A DNA stretch of 64,000 nucleotides from NCBI RefSeq assembly GCF_010685995.1, contig NZ_JAAGWK010000005.1:1-64000 (forward strand), read 5' to 3'. Shown in pieces: positions 18,204-25,950 of the stretch (position 1 is its first letter; each line of letters begins with the position of its first letter). Origin of the DNA: Goekera deserti. GTDB lineage: Bacteria; Actinomycetota; Actinomycetes; Mycobacteriales; Geodermatophilaceae. The notes below the pieces were generated by a model. The model was not told the DNA's origin. It did no database searches and worked only from the letters and a program-made list of their open reading frames with translations. Both the position numbers and the translations under genes were made by a program.

Positions 18204-18522
18204 GCCCCGCGCGGGCGCCGTGGACCCGTCCCGCGAGGCTGCCTGTCGCACCGCTCTCCGCGGCAGACTCCGTCGTCCCGCACCAGCGCTGCGACATCAG
18301 GACGGACTCTGGCCCACCTCCCCGAGTGTCGCTGGGGTCAGCGGGACGTGAGGGGCTTGACGGGAGGCGCGACACGTGGTCCGCGGTGATTGATCCGCCC
18401 CTGACGCTTGGTTACCGTTCGATCACGGCCCGCCGCTGAGGTGGGCCGTCGACCACGAGATGTGACCGTCGCCCGGACCGAGCACCGTCTCGCCCTCCGG
18501 AGCCAAACGCCTGGGAGGTGCC
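18204..18522. other. Gene-free leader before the M23 peptidase gene
   Basis: 319 bases between the lipase-like gene and the M23 peptidase. It holds one good promoter candidate (18390-18418) and, just after the expected start of transcription, a small hairpin CGGCCC...GGGCCG at about 18427-18449. The resulting leader would be about 98 bases. I looked for a cyclic-di-AMP (ydaO-type) riboswitch, often found upstream of actinobacterial cell-wall hydrolases, but could not match its conserved elements. Confidence 0.5.
18390..18418 (+). promoter_or_regulatory. Sigma-70-type promoter for the M23 peptidase gene
   Basis: TTGATC (18390-18395), a 17-base spacer and TACCGT (18413-18418). Both boxes are close to the housekeeping consensus and stand out in this GC-rich sequence. 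Confidence 0.55.
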
Positions 18523-19335
18523 GTGTCCCTGCTCCTCGACCTGCCGGGCGGTCCACGGTCCGACCCGGACGAGGCCGGGACGACCGGCGACGGGGTCCTC
18601 GCCGCCGCGCAGCGCCGGCTGCTCGCCACCCGGCATCCCGGCAGCACCGCGGTCACCCCCGTACAGCGCCGCCGCCGGCGGGCCGTCCCGACGCGGCACC
18701 GCGCACCGGCCCTGCTGCTCGCCCTCGTCATGGGCGCGCTGGTCGCGGCCGTCAACGGCGGCGTCACCACCACGCCCGCACCGGTGGCCGAGGCCATCTC
18801 GGCCGAGGAGTACGGCCTGGGCAGCGAGACCGACACCGGGTTCGCCGGCGGCATCGACGACATGTCCGACCGCAAGGAGCTCAGCCTGGTCGAGGCCCAG
18901 GCACGGCTCGCCGAGGTGGCCGTCTCCCGCGCCGCGCGCGCACCGAAGTTCTTCTCCCCGACCGCCGGCCGGATGAGCACCTGCTTCTGCACCCGCTGGG
19001 GCCAGATGCACTGGGGCATCGACCTCGCCGCGCCGCTGGGCACGCCCATCTACGCCGCCGCGGACGGCGTCGTGCTGCGCGCCGGCCCCGCCACCGGCTA
19101 CGGCAACGCCATCTACATCCTGGACGCAGACGGCAACGTCGAGATCTACGGGCACATGCGGCACTACTCGGTCAGCGAGGGCGACGTCGTGTCCGCCGGC
19201 GACCAGATCGCCAAGGTGGGCAGCGAGGGCCAGTCCACCGGCCCACACCTGCACTTCGAGATCCACGTGGGTGGCGTCAGCGGCAAGCCCACCGACCCCG
19301 AGGCCTGGCTGGCCGAGCGCGGCGTCGTGGTGTGA
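18523..19335 (+). CDS. Membrane-anchored M23 family metallopeptidase
   Basis: 270 residues. A basic N-terminal cytoplasmic tail, one hydrophobic segment (ALLLALVMGALVAAVNGG, about 62-80), a short stalk and a C-terminal M23/LytM domain (about 150-265). Zinc and active-site residues are visible: the first His/Asp pair in MHWGIDLAAPLGTPIYA (about 164-180), YGHM in the middle, and the final HLHFEIH (about 242-248). Such enzymes cut peptidoglycan cross-links outside the membrane, or act as activators when residues are lost; here all ligands are present. GTG start with GGGAGG nearby. The equivalent gene in M. tuberculosis, Rv0950c, also lies between uvrD1 and sucC. Confidence 0.93.
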   Translation: MSLLLDLPGGPRSDPDEAGTTGDGVLAAAQRRLLATRHPGSTAVTPVQRRRRRAVPTRHRAPALLLALVMGALVAAVNGGVTTTPAPVAEAISAEEYGLGSETDTGFAGGIDDMSDRKELSLVEAQARLAEVAVSRAARAPKFFSPTAGRMSTCFCTRWGQMHWGIDLAAPLGTPIYAAADGVVLRAGPATGYGNAIYILDADGNVEIYGHMRHYSVSEGDVVSAGDQIAKVGSEGQSTGPHLHFEIHVGGVSGKPTDPEAWLAERGVVV

Positions 19336-19338
19336 CCC

Positions 19339-21630
19339 CTACAGCTTGACCAGGGGGGCATAGCGCAGCACGAGGCGCTTGGTGCCGCCGGACCCGAAGT
19401 CGACCGTGGCCTGCGCCTTGTCGGCCACGCCGGTGACCTCGACCACGGTGCCCAGCCCGAACGCGTCGTGGCTGACCCGGTCGCCGACCTCGACCGAGAT
19501 GACCGCCCGGTTGCCGGTGCCGCCCCGCAGGCCACCCGACGACAGCCCCGTCGCGGCCACCCGCTGCTGCGCCGAGCCCCGCATCGCGCTGGGCTTAGAG
19601 TCGATGCCCGTCCAGTGCACGGCGTCCTCGGGCAGCTCGTCCAGGAACCGGGACGGCGGGTTGTAGGCCGGCTGCCCCCAGCTGGTGCGCACCGTGGCCC
19701 GGGACAGGAACAGCCGCTTCTCCGCCCGGGTGATGCCGACGTAGGCCAGCCGGCGCTCCTCCTCCAGCTCCCGCGGGTCGCCCAGGGCGCGCAGGTGCGG
19801 GAAGACGCCGTCCTCCAGGGCGGTGAGGAACACGACCGGGAACTCCAGGCCCTTGGCGGTGTGCAGCGTCATCATCGTGACCACGCCCGCGTCGTCGCCG
19901 GTGACCGGGATCTGGTCGGCGTCGGCCACCAGTGACACCTGCTCCAGGAACTGGGTGACCGTGCCGCCGGGGTTGGCGGCCTCGAACTCCGCGGCCACCG
20001 AGATCAGCTCGTTGAGGTTGTCGACCCGGCCCTCGTCCTGCGGGTCGGTGCTCGACTCCAGCTCGGCCAGGTAGCCGGTGCGGTCCAGGATGCTCTCCAG
20101 CAGCGCGGCCGGCCCGGAGCCGGTCGCGACCAGGTGCTCGAACTCCTCCAGCAGCGACACGAACTCCGTGATCGCCTTCAGCGAGCGGGTGGCCAGCTCC
20201 CCGATCTCCGATGCCCGCCGCAGTGCCGTGCCGAAGGCGACCCGCTCCCGGTCGGCGAACCGCTCGACCACCGCCTCGGCCCGCTCGCCGATGCCGCGCT
20301 TCGGCGTGTTGAGCACCCGGCGCAGGCTCACCACGTCGGCCGGGTTGGCCACGACCTTGAGGTAGGCCACGGCGTCCCGCACCTCCTTGCGCTCGTAGAA
20401 GCGCACCCCGCCGACGACCTTGTAGGGCATGCCGACGCGGATGAACACCTCCTCGAACACGCGGGAGGCGTTGTTGGTGCGGTAGAAGACCGCGATGTCC
20501 TTCGGCTGCGCGGCACCCTCGTCGACCAGCGCGTCGATCTGCTCGGCGACCCAGGCGGCCTCGTCGTGCTCGTTCTCCGCGACGTAGCCCTCGATCAGCT
20601 CGCCGTCCCCGGCGTCGGACCACAGGTTCTTCGGCCGGCGCGCGGTGTTCCGGGCGATGACCTGGTTCGCCGCGCGCAGGATGCGCTGCGTCGAGCGGTA
20701 GTTCTGCTCCAGGACGATCGTGGTCGCCTCGGGGTAGTCGCGCTCGAACTCGTCGATGTTGCGGATGGTGGCGCCGCGGAAGGCGTAGATCGACTGGTCG
20801 GCGTCACCGACGACGCAGAGCTCCGCCGGCGGCACCGGGCCGCCGGCGGTGCCAACAAGCTCGCGGACCAGCACGTACTGGGCGTGGTTGGTGTCCTGGT
20901 ACTCGTCGACCAGCACGTGCCGGAAGCGGCGCCGGTAGTGCTCGGCGACGTCCGGGAAGGCCTGCAGCAGGTGGACCGTGGTCATGATCAGGTCGTCGAA
21001 GTCCATCGAGTGGGCCTCGCGCAGCCGCCGCTGGTAGAGCTTGTAGACCTCGGCCAGCACCTTCTCCGGCGGCGTGACCGGGACGAAGCTCTCCTCGTCG
21101 ATCAGCTCGTTCTTCAGGTTGGACACCTGGGTGGCCAGGCTGCGGCCCGGGTACCGCTTGCTGTCCAGCTCCAGGTCGCGGGCCACCATCGTCATCAGCC
21201 GGACCGAGTCGCCCTGGTCGTAGATGGTGAACGACGTCTTCATGCCGAGCTTGGCGGCCTCCGCGCGCAGGATGCGCACGCACATCGAGTGGAAGGTCGA
21301 CACCCACATCGCCCGCGCGCGCGGGCCGACCAGGGTGGCCACCCGCTCCTTCATCTCCCCGGCGGCCTTGTTGGTGAAGGTGATCGCCAGGATCTCGCCG
21401 GGCTGGGTGTGCCGGGCACCCAGCAGGTAGGCGATCCGGTGGGTGAGCACCCGGGTCTTGCCCGAGCCCGCGCCGGCCACGATGAGCAGCGGACCGCCCT
21501 CGTGCACGACCGCGTCGCGCTGCGGGCCGTTGAGGCCGGCGAGCATCCGGTCCAGCTCACGACCGACCGATCCGGTGGTCTGGCGGGCCAGTGTGGCGGT
21601 ACCGGGGAGGGCGTGCTGCGGGCTGCTCAT
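19339..21630 (-). CDS. pcrA: ATP-dependent DNA helicase PcrA/UvrD1
   Basis: A 763-residue superfamily-1A 3'-5' DNA helicase used in repair and replication restart. All helicase motifs are visible: Walker A GAGSGKTRVLTHRIAYLL (about 45-62), TFTNKAAGEMKERV (Ia), DEYQDTN (II, near 245), GDADQSIYAFRGA (III), VLEQNYRS (IV), TMMTLHTAKGLEFPVVFL (V) and YVGITRAEKRL (VI). The last 60 residues form the Tudor-like tail (GDRVSHDAFGLGTVVEVTG) that in PcrA binds RNA polymerase. The ATG at 21630 gives the usual start just before the GLNGPQRDAV motif. Convergent with the M23 gene and divergent from chorismate mutase, as Rv0948c-Rv0950c. Confidence 0.96.
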   Translation of the reverse strand: MSSPQHALPGTATLARQTTGSVGRELDRMLAGLNGPQRDAVVHEGGPLLIVAGAGSGKTRVLTHRIAYLLGARHTQPGEILAITFTNKAAGEMKERVATLVGPRARAMWVSTFHSMCVRILRAEAAKLGMKTSFTIYDQGDSVRLMTMVARDLELDSKRYPGRSLATQVSNLKNELIDEESFVPVTPPEKVLAEVYKLYQRRLREAHSMDFDDLIMTTVHLLQAFPDVAEHYRRRFRHVLVDEYQDTNHAQYVLVRELVGTAGGPVPPAELCVVGDADQSIYAFRGATIRNIDEFERDYPEATTIVLEQNYRSTQRILRAANQVIARNTARRPKNLWSDAGDGELIEGYVAENEHDEAAWVAEQIDALVDEGAAQPKDIAVFYRTNNASRVFEEVFIRVGMPYKVVGGVRFYERKEVRDAVAYLKVVANPADVVSLRRVLNTPKRGIGERAEAVVERFADRERVAFGTALRRASEIGELATRSLKAITEFVSLLEEFEHLVATGSGPAALLESILDRTGYLAELESSTDPQDEGRVDNLNELISVAAEFEAANPGGTVTQFLEQVSLVADADQIPVTGDDAGVVTMMTLHTAKGLEFPVVFLTALEDGVFPHLRALGDPRELEEERRLAYVGITRAEKRLFLSRATVRTSWGQPAYNPPSRFLDELPEDAVHWTGIDSKPSAMRGSAQQRVAATGLSSGGLRGGTGNRAVISVEVGDRVSHDAFGLGTVVEVTGVADKAQATVDFGSGGTKRLVLRYAPLVKL

Positions 21631-21710
21631 GACCGGTCCCACTCTAGGCGGGGGGTCCGACGTCCCGGCTGCCTCGTGCCGGTGCACCGGGCCGCCCGGG
21701 CGCGTCCCCC

Positions 21711-21740
21711 GTGACGCGCCGCCGGGTGCTGTGACAGACT
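21711..21740 (+). promoter_or_regulatory. Promoter candidate for the chorismate mutase leader
   Basis: GTGACG (21711-21716), an 18-base spacer and CAGACT (21735-21740). The expected start point, about 21747, falls on or one base before the GTG of the 20-codon leader ORF, which would make that ORF leaderless. Confidence 0.4.
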
Positions 21741-21747
21741 CCGCGGC

Positions 21748-21810
21748 GTGCGCAGCCACCGCAGCTTTCCCTACGGTCACCGGGTCCCGGTGTCCGTAGC
21801 CGCTGGCTGA
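21748..21810 (+). CDS. Possible 20-residue leader peptide upstream of chorismate mutase
   Basis: GTG to TGA, encoding MRSHRSFPYGHRVPVSVAAG. It has a single Phe (TTT, a rare codon in this GC-rich genome) and a single Tyr two codons later, both end products of the chorismate mutase branch. A perfect intrinsic-terminator stem follows 21 bases after its stop codon and the chorismate mutase gene starts 43-45 bases after that. This arrangement resembles ribosome-mediated attenuators of aromatic amino-acid genes. Against it, there is only one Phe and one Tyr codon rather than a run, and no antiterminator was established. Confidence 0.4.
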   Translation: MRSHRSFPYGHRVPVSVAAG

Positions 21811-21831
21811 GCAGCAGCCACCGCACCAGAC

Positions 21832-21861
21832 GCCCCGGGCCGGACGAGCCCGGGGCTTTCT
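21832..21861 (+). terminator. Intrinsic terminator / attenuator ahead of chorismate mutase
   Basis: GCCCCGGGC (21832-21840), a seven-base loop and GCCCGGGGC (21848-21856) followed at once by TTTCTCG: a perfect 9-bp GC stem with a short T run, the best canonical terminator in the window. It lies inside the untranslated leader of the downstream plus-strand gene rather than behind a full-size gene. Confidence 0.7.
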
Positions 21862-21905
21862 CGTGTCCGGGGTCCGACGGCCTCCCCGCACCAGGAGGAA
21901 CCGCC

Positions 21906-22175
21906 ATGAGCTCGACCACCCCCGCCACCGACCCGGCCCGGCGCATCGGCGACCTGCGCCAGGAGATCGACGACTGCGACGCCGAGCTGATCCGGCTGGT
22001 GCAGCGCCGGCTGGCCATCTCGCACGAGATCGGCGCGCTGCGCACCGCCTCCGGCGGCACCCGCCTGTCGCTGGCCCGGGAGCAGCAGGTGCTGGCCCGC
22101 TTCAGCGAGGCGCTGGGCCCGGACGGCGCGTCGCTGGGCATGATGCTGCTCCGCGGCGGCCGCGGCGCCCTGTGA
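21906..22175 (+). CDS. Chorismate mutase, AroQ delta subclass
   Basis: An 89-residue all-helical chorismate mutase that converts chorismate to prephenate for phenylalanine and tyrosine. IGDLRQEIDDCDAELIRLVQRR gives the first helix with the catalytic Arg; ISHEIGALR holds the second-helix Lys/Arg-type position, and TRLSLAREQQVLARF the third-helix residues. The C-terminal end (SLGMMLLRGGRGAL) resembles that of M. tuberculosis Rv0948c, a delta-type mutase of low activity that is boosted by complex formation with DAHP synthase, so the same partnership is likely. Strong ribosome site (AGGAGGAA) before ATG. It lies next to pcrA/uvrD1 exactly as in M. tuberculosis. Confidence 0.9.
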   Translation: MSSTTPATDPARRIGDLRQEIDDCDAELIRLVQRRLAISHEIGALRTASGGTRLSLAREQQVLARFSEALGPDGASLGMMLLRGGRGAL

Positions 22176-22202
22176 GGGAGGACCCCCGAATAGGCTCGGT
22201 CG

Positions 22203-22943
22203 GTGACCGCACCCGCTGACCGCCGTCCCGTCGAGCACGTGGAGCGCGCGCTGTGCGTGCTCGCCCACCCCGACGACGTCGACTTCGGCAGCGCGGGCAC
22301 CGTGGCCACCTGGACGGCGGCCGGCACCGAGGTCGTCTACTGCATCGTCACCGACGGCGACGCCGGGGGCTTCGACGAGACCCCGCGCGCGGAGATGCCG
22401 CGGCTGCGCCAGGCCGAGCAGCGGGCGGCCGCCGCGGCGGTCGGCGTGAGCGACGTGCGCTTCCTGGGGTACCCCGACGGCCGGCTGGAGCTGACCCTGG
22501 ACCTGCGGCGCGACATCAGCCGGGTCATCCGGCAGGTGCGGCCGCAGCGGGTGCTCACCTCCTCGCCGGAGCGGATGTACGACCGGATCGGGGCCAGCCA
22601 CCCCGACCACATGACCGTCGGCGAGTCGACGCTGCGCGCGGTCTACCCCGACGCCCGCAACCCGTTCGCGCACCCCGAGCTGCTGGACCAGGAGGGCCTG
22701 GACGCCTGGACCGTGGACGAGGTGTGGCTGGGCGCCAGCCCGCGGGCCGACCACGCCGTCGACGTCACCGACGTGGTGGAGCGGAAGTTCGCCGCGCTGA
22801 TGAGCCACGTGACCCAGGTCAGCCACCAGCCCGACGGTCAGCTGCGCGAGTTCGTCACCGGCTGGATGCGGCAGACCGCGCGCACCCACGGCCTGCCCGA
22901 CGACCGCCTGGCCGAGGCGTTCCACGTCGTGTTCACCAGCTGA
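22203..22943 (+). CDS. PIG-L family deacetylase
   Basis: A 246-residue zinc-dependent N-deacetylase of the PIG-L/LmbE family, which includes MshB and Mca of mycothiol metabolism. LCVLAHPDDVDFGSAGT (about residues 17-33) holds the AHPDD zinc and base motif, TDGDAGG and RQAEQRAAAAAVGV are typical, VRFLGYPDGRLE follows, and SHPDHMTVGESTLRAVYPDA contributes the third ligand. The C terminus ends in an FHVVF strand. Length (246) is shorter than MshB or Mca (about 290), so I do not assign either role. GTG start 27 bp behind chorismate mutase, suggesting co-transcription. Confidence 0.9.
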   Translation: MTAPADRRPVEHVERALCVLAHPDDVDFGSAGTVATWTAAGTEVVYCIVTDGDAGGFDETPRAEMPRLRQAEQRAAAAAVGVSDVRFLGYPDGRLELTLDLRRDISRVIRQVRPQRVLTSSPERMYDRIGASHPDHMTVGESTLRAVYPDARNPFAHPELLDQEGLDAWTVDEVWLGASPRADHAVDVTDVVERKFAALMSHVTQVSHQPDGQLREFVTGWMRQTARTHGLPDDRLAEAFHVVFTS

Positions 22944-22946
22944 CCC

Positions 22947-22993
22947 GTCACGCGCCTGCAACACCGGCTCGCTCGCGGTCATCCCGCTGCAAC
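22947..22993 (+). promoter_or_regulatory. Two GlnR-like boxes 31 bp apart
   Basis: GTCAC-N6-GCAAC (22947-22962) and GTCAT-N6-GCAAC (22978-22993) each resemble the actinobacterial GlnR half-site pair (GTnAC-N6-GnAAC). Each is followed by ACCGGC, so a CTGCAACACCGGC block is repeated exactly at 22956 and 22987. They lie 50-100 bp upstream of the acetamidase start, where a nitrogen regulator would be expected to act. Confidence 0.45.
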
Positions 22994-23045
22994 ACCGGCC
23001 CCGTACAACCGGCTGCGACATCGCACCCGAGGACCGGAGCCCGTG

Positions 23046-24422
23046 ATGACCCTGAGTCCGCAGCACCCGCGGGTCGACCCTGCCACCGCCGCCGACCTCG
23101 TCGAGCGGGGGCTCGGCCGGCGCGCCTTCGTGCAGGCGGCCCTGGCCACCGGGGCGGTGCTCGCTGCCGGGGTCGCGGCGGCCGCTCCCGCCGGCGCAAC
23201 GCCGTCGGCCCGCCCGCGGCTGCCGCGGGAGGTGCTGCAGCCGGGCACCGGCCCGATCGACGGCGACGTCTACCTGCCCTCACGCACCGACGAGGTGCTG
23301 TGGGGCTACCTGCCCCGCACCACGGACGCACCGGTGGCCCGGGTCCGCTCGGGCCGGACGATCACCGTGGACACGGTCAGCCACGAGGGCCTGCTGGAGG
23401 ACCAGGGCCGCGACCCCGCCGCCTGGTTCGCCGGCAAGGGCGTCCCACGCGACCAGGTGCTGGACGACGCCGTGGCGATCGCCGCCGGGTACGCCCGGCA
23501 CCCCCGCGACTTCGACGCCGACGGCCCGCACGTCGTCACCGGCCCGGTGTACGTGGAGGAGGCCCGCCCGGGCGACGTGCTGAAGATCGAGCCGCTGTCG
23601 GCGCTGCCGCGGGTGCCCTACGGGGTCATCTCCAGCCGGCACGGCAAGGGCGCGCTGTCGGTGTCCTTCGCGACGGCGGCCGGTGGGATCAGCGCCGCCG
23701 AGGTCATGCCCACCACTCCCGACGGCCGGGCGACGAAGGACCCGCTGCAGTACGGCAACGTGTCGGTGTTCACCCCGGTGCGCTCGGGCCGGGGCGGTGT
23801 CCCGGACGCGTACCTGCCGGTGGGCACCACGGGTGAGGTGAGCTGGCCGATCACGCCGTTCGCCGGGCTGATGTCGGTGGCCACCGTCGGGGACGCCGCG
23901 ACGCTGAACGACCCGCTGGTCAACTCGATCCCGCCCACCGTCGGCGGTGGCAACATCGACGTCCGGCTGCTGGCCGTCGGCTCGGCGTTCTACCTGCCGG
24001 TGGTGGCCCCGGGCGCGCTGTTCTCGGTGGGCGACCCGCACATGTCCATGGGCAACGGCGAGGTGGCGCTCACCGCGCTGGAGGGCTCGCTGCGCCTGAC
24101 CTTCCGGCTCACCGTGTGCCGGCCGGGCTCCGGGGACGCCCCGTCGGTGGCCTTCCGGTACCCGTTCGGCGAGACCGCGGACGCGTGGGTGCCGATCGGG
24201 TTGTCCGACCCGGACGGCGCGCGGGGCGGCCAGGTGAGCGACCTGGACGTGGCGTCCCGGCGGGCGGTGGTCAACGCGCTGGACTTCCTCCAGGCCGACC
24301 TGGGCATGGACCGCGCCGTGGCCTACGCCTACCTCTCGGCCGCGGTCGACTTCGAGGTCTCCCAGGTCGTCGACCGCACCGTCGGCGTGCACGGCGTGAT
24401 CCCGAAGAGCCACTTCGGCTGA
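23046..24422 (+). CDS. Tat-exported acetamidase/formamidase family protein
   Basis: A 458-residue member of the acetamidase/formamidase family (FmdA/AmdA), enzymes that release ammonia from short amides. The N terminus reads LGRRAFVQAALATGAVLAAG with a following AGA cleavage region, which looks like a twin-arginine signal, so the product should be exported; most characterised family members are cytoplasmic. Conserved blocks: SHEGLLEDQGRDP, ARPGDVLKIEPLSALPRVPYGV, PTTPDGRATKDPLQYGN, WPITPFAGLMSVA, GGGNIDVRLL, GDPHMSMGNGEVALTALEG. Start at the ATG 23046, six bases behind GGAG, in preference to the GTG three bases earlier. Two GlnR-like boxes upstream suggest nitrogen control. Confidence 0.88.
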   Translation: MTLSPQHPRVDPATAADLVERGLGRRAFVQAALATGAVLAAGVAAAAPAGATPSARPRLPREVLQPGTGPIDGDVYLPSRTDEVLWGYLPRTTDAPVARVRSGRTITVDTVSHEGLLEDQGRDPAAWFAGKGVPRDQVLDDAVAIAAGYARHPRDFDADGPHVVTGPVYVEEARPGDVLKIEPLSALPRVPYGVISSRHGKGALSVSFATAAGGISAAEVMPTTPDGRATKDPLQYGNVSVFTPVRSGRGGVPDAYLPVGTTGEVSWPITPFAGLMSVATVGDAATLNDPLVNSIPPTVGGGNIDVRLLAVGSAFYLPVVAPGALFSVGDPHMSMGNGEVALTALEGSLRLTFRLTVCRPGSGDAPSVAFRYPFGETADAWVPIGLSDPDGARGGQVSDLDVASRRAVVNALDFLQADLGMDRAVAYAYLSAAVDFEVSQVVDRTVGVHGVIPKSHFG

Positions 24423-24505
24423 CCCGGACTGTCACGCCGAGCGGAGCTCGTCCGACTCCGACGTCGGAGCTGACCTGGAGCGGGTCGGGCAGCGGGTGGC
24501 CGGCA

Positions 24506-25183
24506 CTACCCGCCGCTATCGAACGGTTGCTCCTGTCCTGCGCGCACCGCCGACCATGTCCCGCCTGTTCGGGCGACGAGGGCGCCGAGCCAGGCGGCAA
24601 CGACGGCCGCGTCGCCGACCGTCAGCGGGTGCCCCGCGGGGAGCGCGACCAGCATCGGTGCTGCGCCCGCAGTGAGCAGTTGCTCGTACAGCGTTCGCGC
24701 GTCCTGGGGCTTGCGCCGCTCATCGTGGGTGGCGGCGACCAGGAGCACCGGGCAGGCCGACATCGCAGGCAGCGGGGCGTTCGGCGCCGGGGTGAGGGGG
24801 CGCAGCAGGACCGCACCGGCCGCCGCCGTCGCGTCTCGCGCCAGCGCCGCCGCAGCAACGATGGCCCCGTTGGAGTATCCGAGCAGTATCGGGGGCCGGT
24901 GACCCACCTCCCGAAGACGGCTCAGCAGCTCCTGGAGAGCCGCAGCCCCTTCGGCGAGGTCGGCGAGGTCGAGCGTGCGGTCGGGATTGCGACGGAAGAA
25001 GGCGAAGCCGCTCTCCCAGGGGATGCGGCCTCGAACCGGGACCAGTGGGTGCCCCGGGCAGGCACGAGCGGCAAAGGTGAGCAAGCTCCGCTCGTCCTGC
25101 CCGCTGCCGTGGAGCAGGACGACCGGTGGCAGGGCCGCGCGGACCTCTTCCGGCGGCCAGTGGAGCAAGCTCTGCGGGACCAT
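24506..25183 (-). CDS. Small alpha/beta hydrolase (phospholipase/carboxylesterase type)
   Basis: A 225-residue cytoplasmic alpha/beta hydrolase of the carboxylesterase 2 type. VVLLHGSGQDERSLL (about residues 21-35) forms the oxyanion region; PILLGYSNGAIVAAAALA contains the nucleophile serine in GYSNG (about 103); the acid is in VAATHDERR and the histidine in LPAGHPLTV (about 193). The substrate could be a short ester or thioester. Codon use is less GC-extreme than its neighbours (for example CAG/CAA and AAT-type codons are mixed), which may point to acquisition. It stands alone, convergent with the acetamidase gene. Confidence 0.82.
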   Translation of the reverse strand: MVPQSLLHWPPEEVRAALPPVVLLHGSGQDERSLLTFAARACPGHPLVPVRGRIPWESGFAFFRRNPDRTLDLADLAEGAAALQELLSRLREVGHRPPILLGYSNGAIVAAAALARDATAAAGAVLLRPLTPAPNAPLPAMSACPVLLVAATHDERRKPQDARTLYEQLLTAGAAPMLVALPAGHPLTVGDAAVVAAWLGALVARTGGTWSAVRAGQEQPFDSGG

Positions 25184-25284
25184 GGTGCGGAAGAACGTAG
25201 CCCGCGAGGACCCTTTGATCAGGGCTCAGTCCAGTCGTGACGAGCGGGGGCGTCTCGCGGCTCGGCGATCGGAGGACCGTGAGG

Positions 25285-25950
25285 TCACAGCAGGCGGTTG
25301 GTCGCCGCCCAGCGGGTGAGCTCGTTGCGGTTGGACAGCTGCAGCTTCCGCAGCACGTTCGAGGCGTGCGACTCGACGGTCTTGATCGAGATGAACAGCC
25401 GCTGGCCGATCTCCCGGTAGGTGTAGCCGCGGGCCAGCAGCTGCATCACCTCGCGCTCGCGGGCCGACAGCAGGTCCAGCCCCGGGTCGGTCTCCGGGTC
25501 GGCCGGCACCGGTGGGGCGGGTGCCGCGGCCGCGGAGAACGCGTCGAGCACGAAGCCGGCCAGCCGGGGGCTGAACACGGCGTCGCCGTCGGCCACCCGG
25601 CGCACCGCGTCGAGCAGCTCGGGCCCGGAGATCGACTTGGTCACGTAGCCGCGCGCACCGGCCCGGATGACGGCGATGACGTCCTCCGCCGCGTCGGACA
25701 CCGACAGCGCCAGCCACCGGGTGTCCGGCAGCTCCGCGCGGACGGTCTCCAGCACGACCCGGCCACCACCGCCGGGCAGGTGCACGTCGAGCAGGACGAC
25801 GTCCGGTGCGCTGGCGCGGATGCCGGCCACCGCGGCGTCGGTGTCGGCGGCCTCCCCCACGACCTCCACGTGGTCGCCGAGCTCGGCGCGGACACCGGCC
25901 CGGACCATGGCGTGGTCGTCGACCAGGTAGACCCGGGTGCGCCCGCTCAC
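25285..25950 (-). CDS. NarL/LuxR-type response regulator
   Basis: A 221-residue response regulator. The receiver domain is intact: acidic pair in VYLVDDHAMVRAG, phospho-acceptor Asp in VVLLDVHLPGGGG (about residue 51), Ser in LALSVSD and Lys in GYVTKSISG. The C-terminal LuxR helix-turn-helix runs LSAREREVMQLLARGYTYRE through IKTVESHASNVLRKLQ. GTG start at 25950 overlaps the stop codon of the upstream histidine kinase, so the two are translationally coupled. Together they form a two-component system; a repeated DNA motif in front of two nearby genes is its likely target. Confidence 0.94.
   Translation of the reverse strand: MSGRTRVYLVDDHAMVRAGVRAELGDHVEVVGEAADTDAAVAGIRASAPDVVLLDVHLPGGGGRVVLETVRAELPDTRWLALSVSDAAEDVIAVIRAGARGYVTKSISGPELLDAVRRVADGDAVFSPRLAGFVLDAFSAAAAPAPPVPADPETDPGLDLLSAREREVMQLLARGYTYREIGQRLFISIKTVESHASNVLRKLQLSNRNELTRWAATNRLL

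Noticed and set aside
18204-18522. Cyclic-di-AMP riboswitch before the M23 peptidase gene
   Set aside because: The context is right and the leader is about 98-300 bases, but I could not match the conserved loops or pairings of the ydaO motif.
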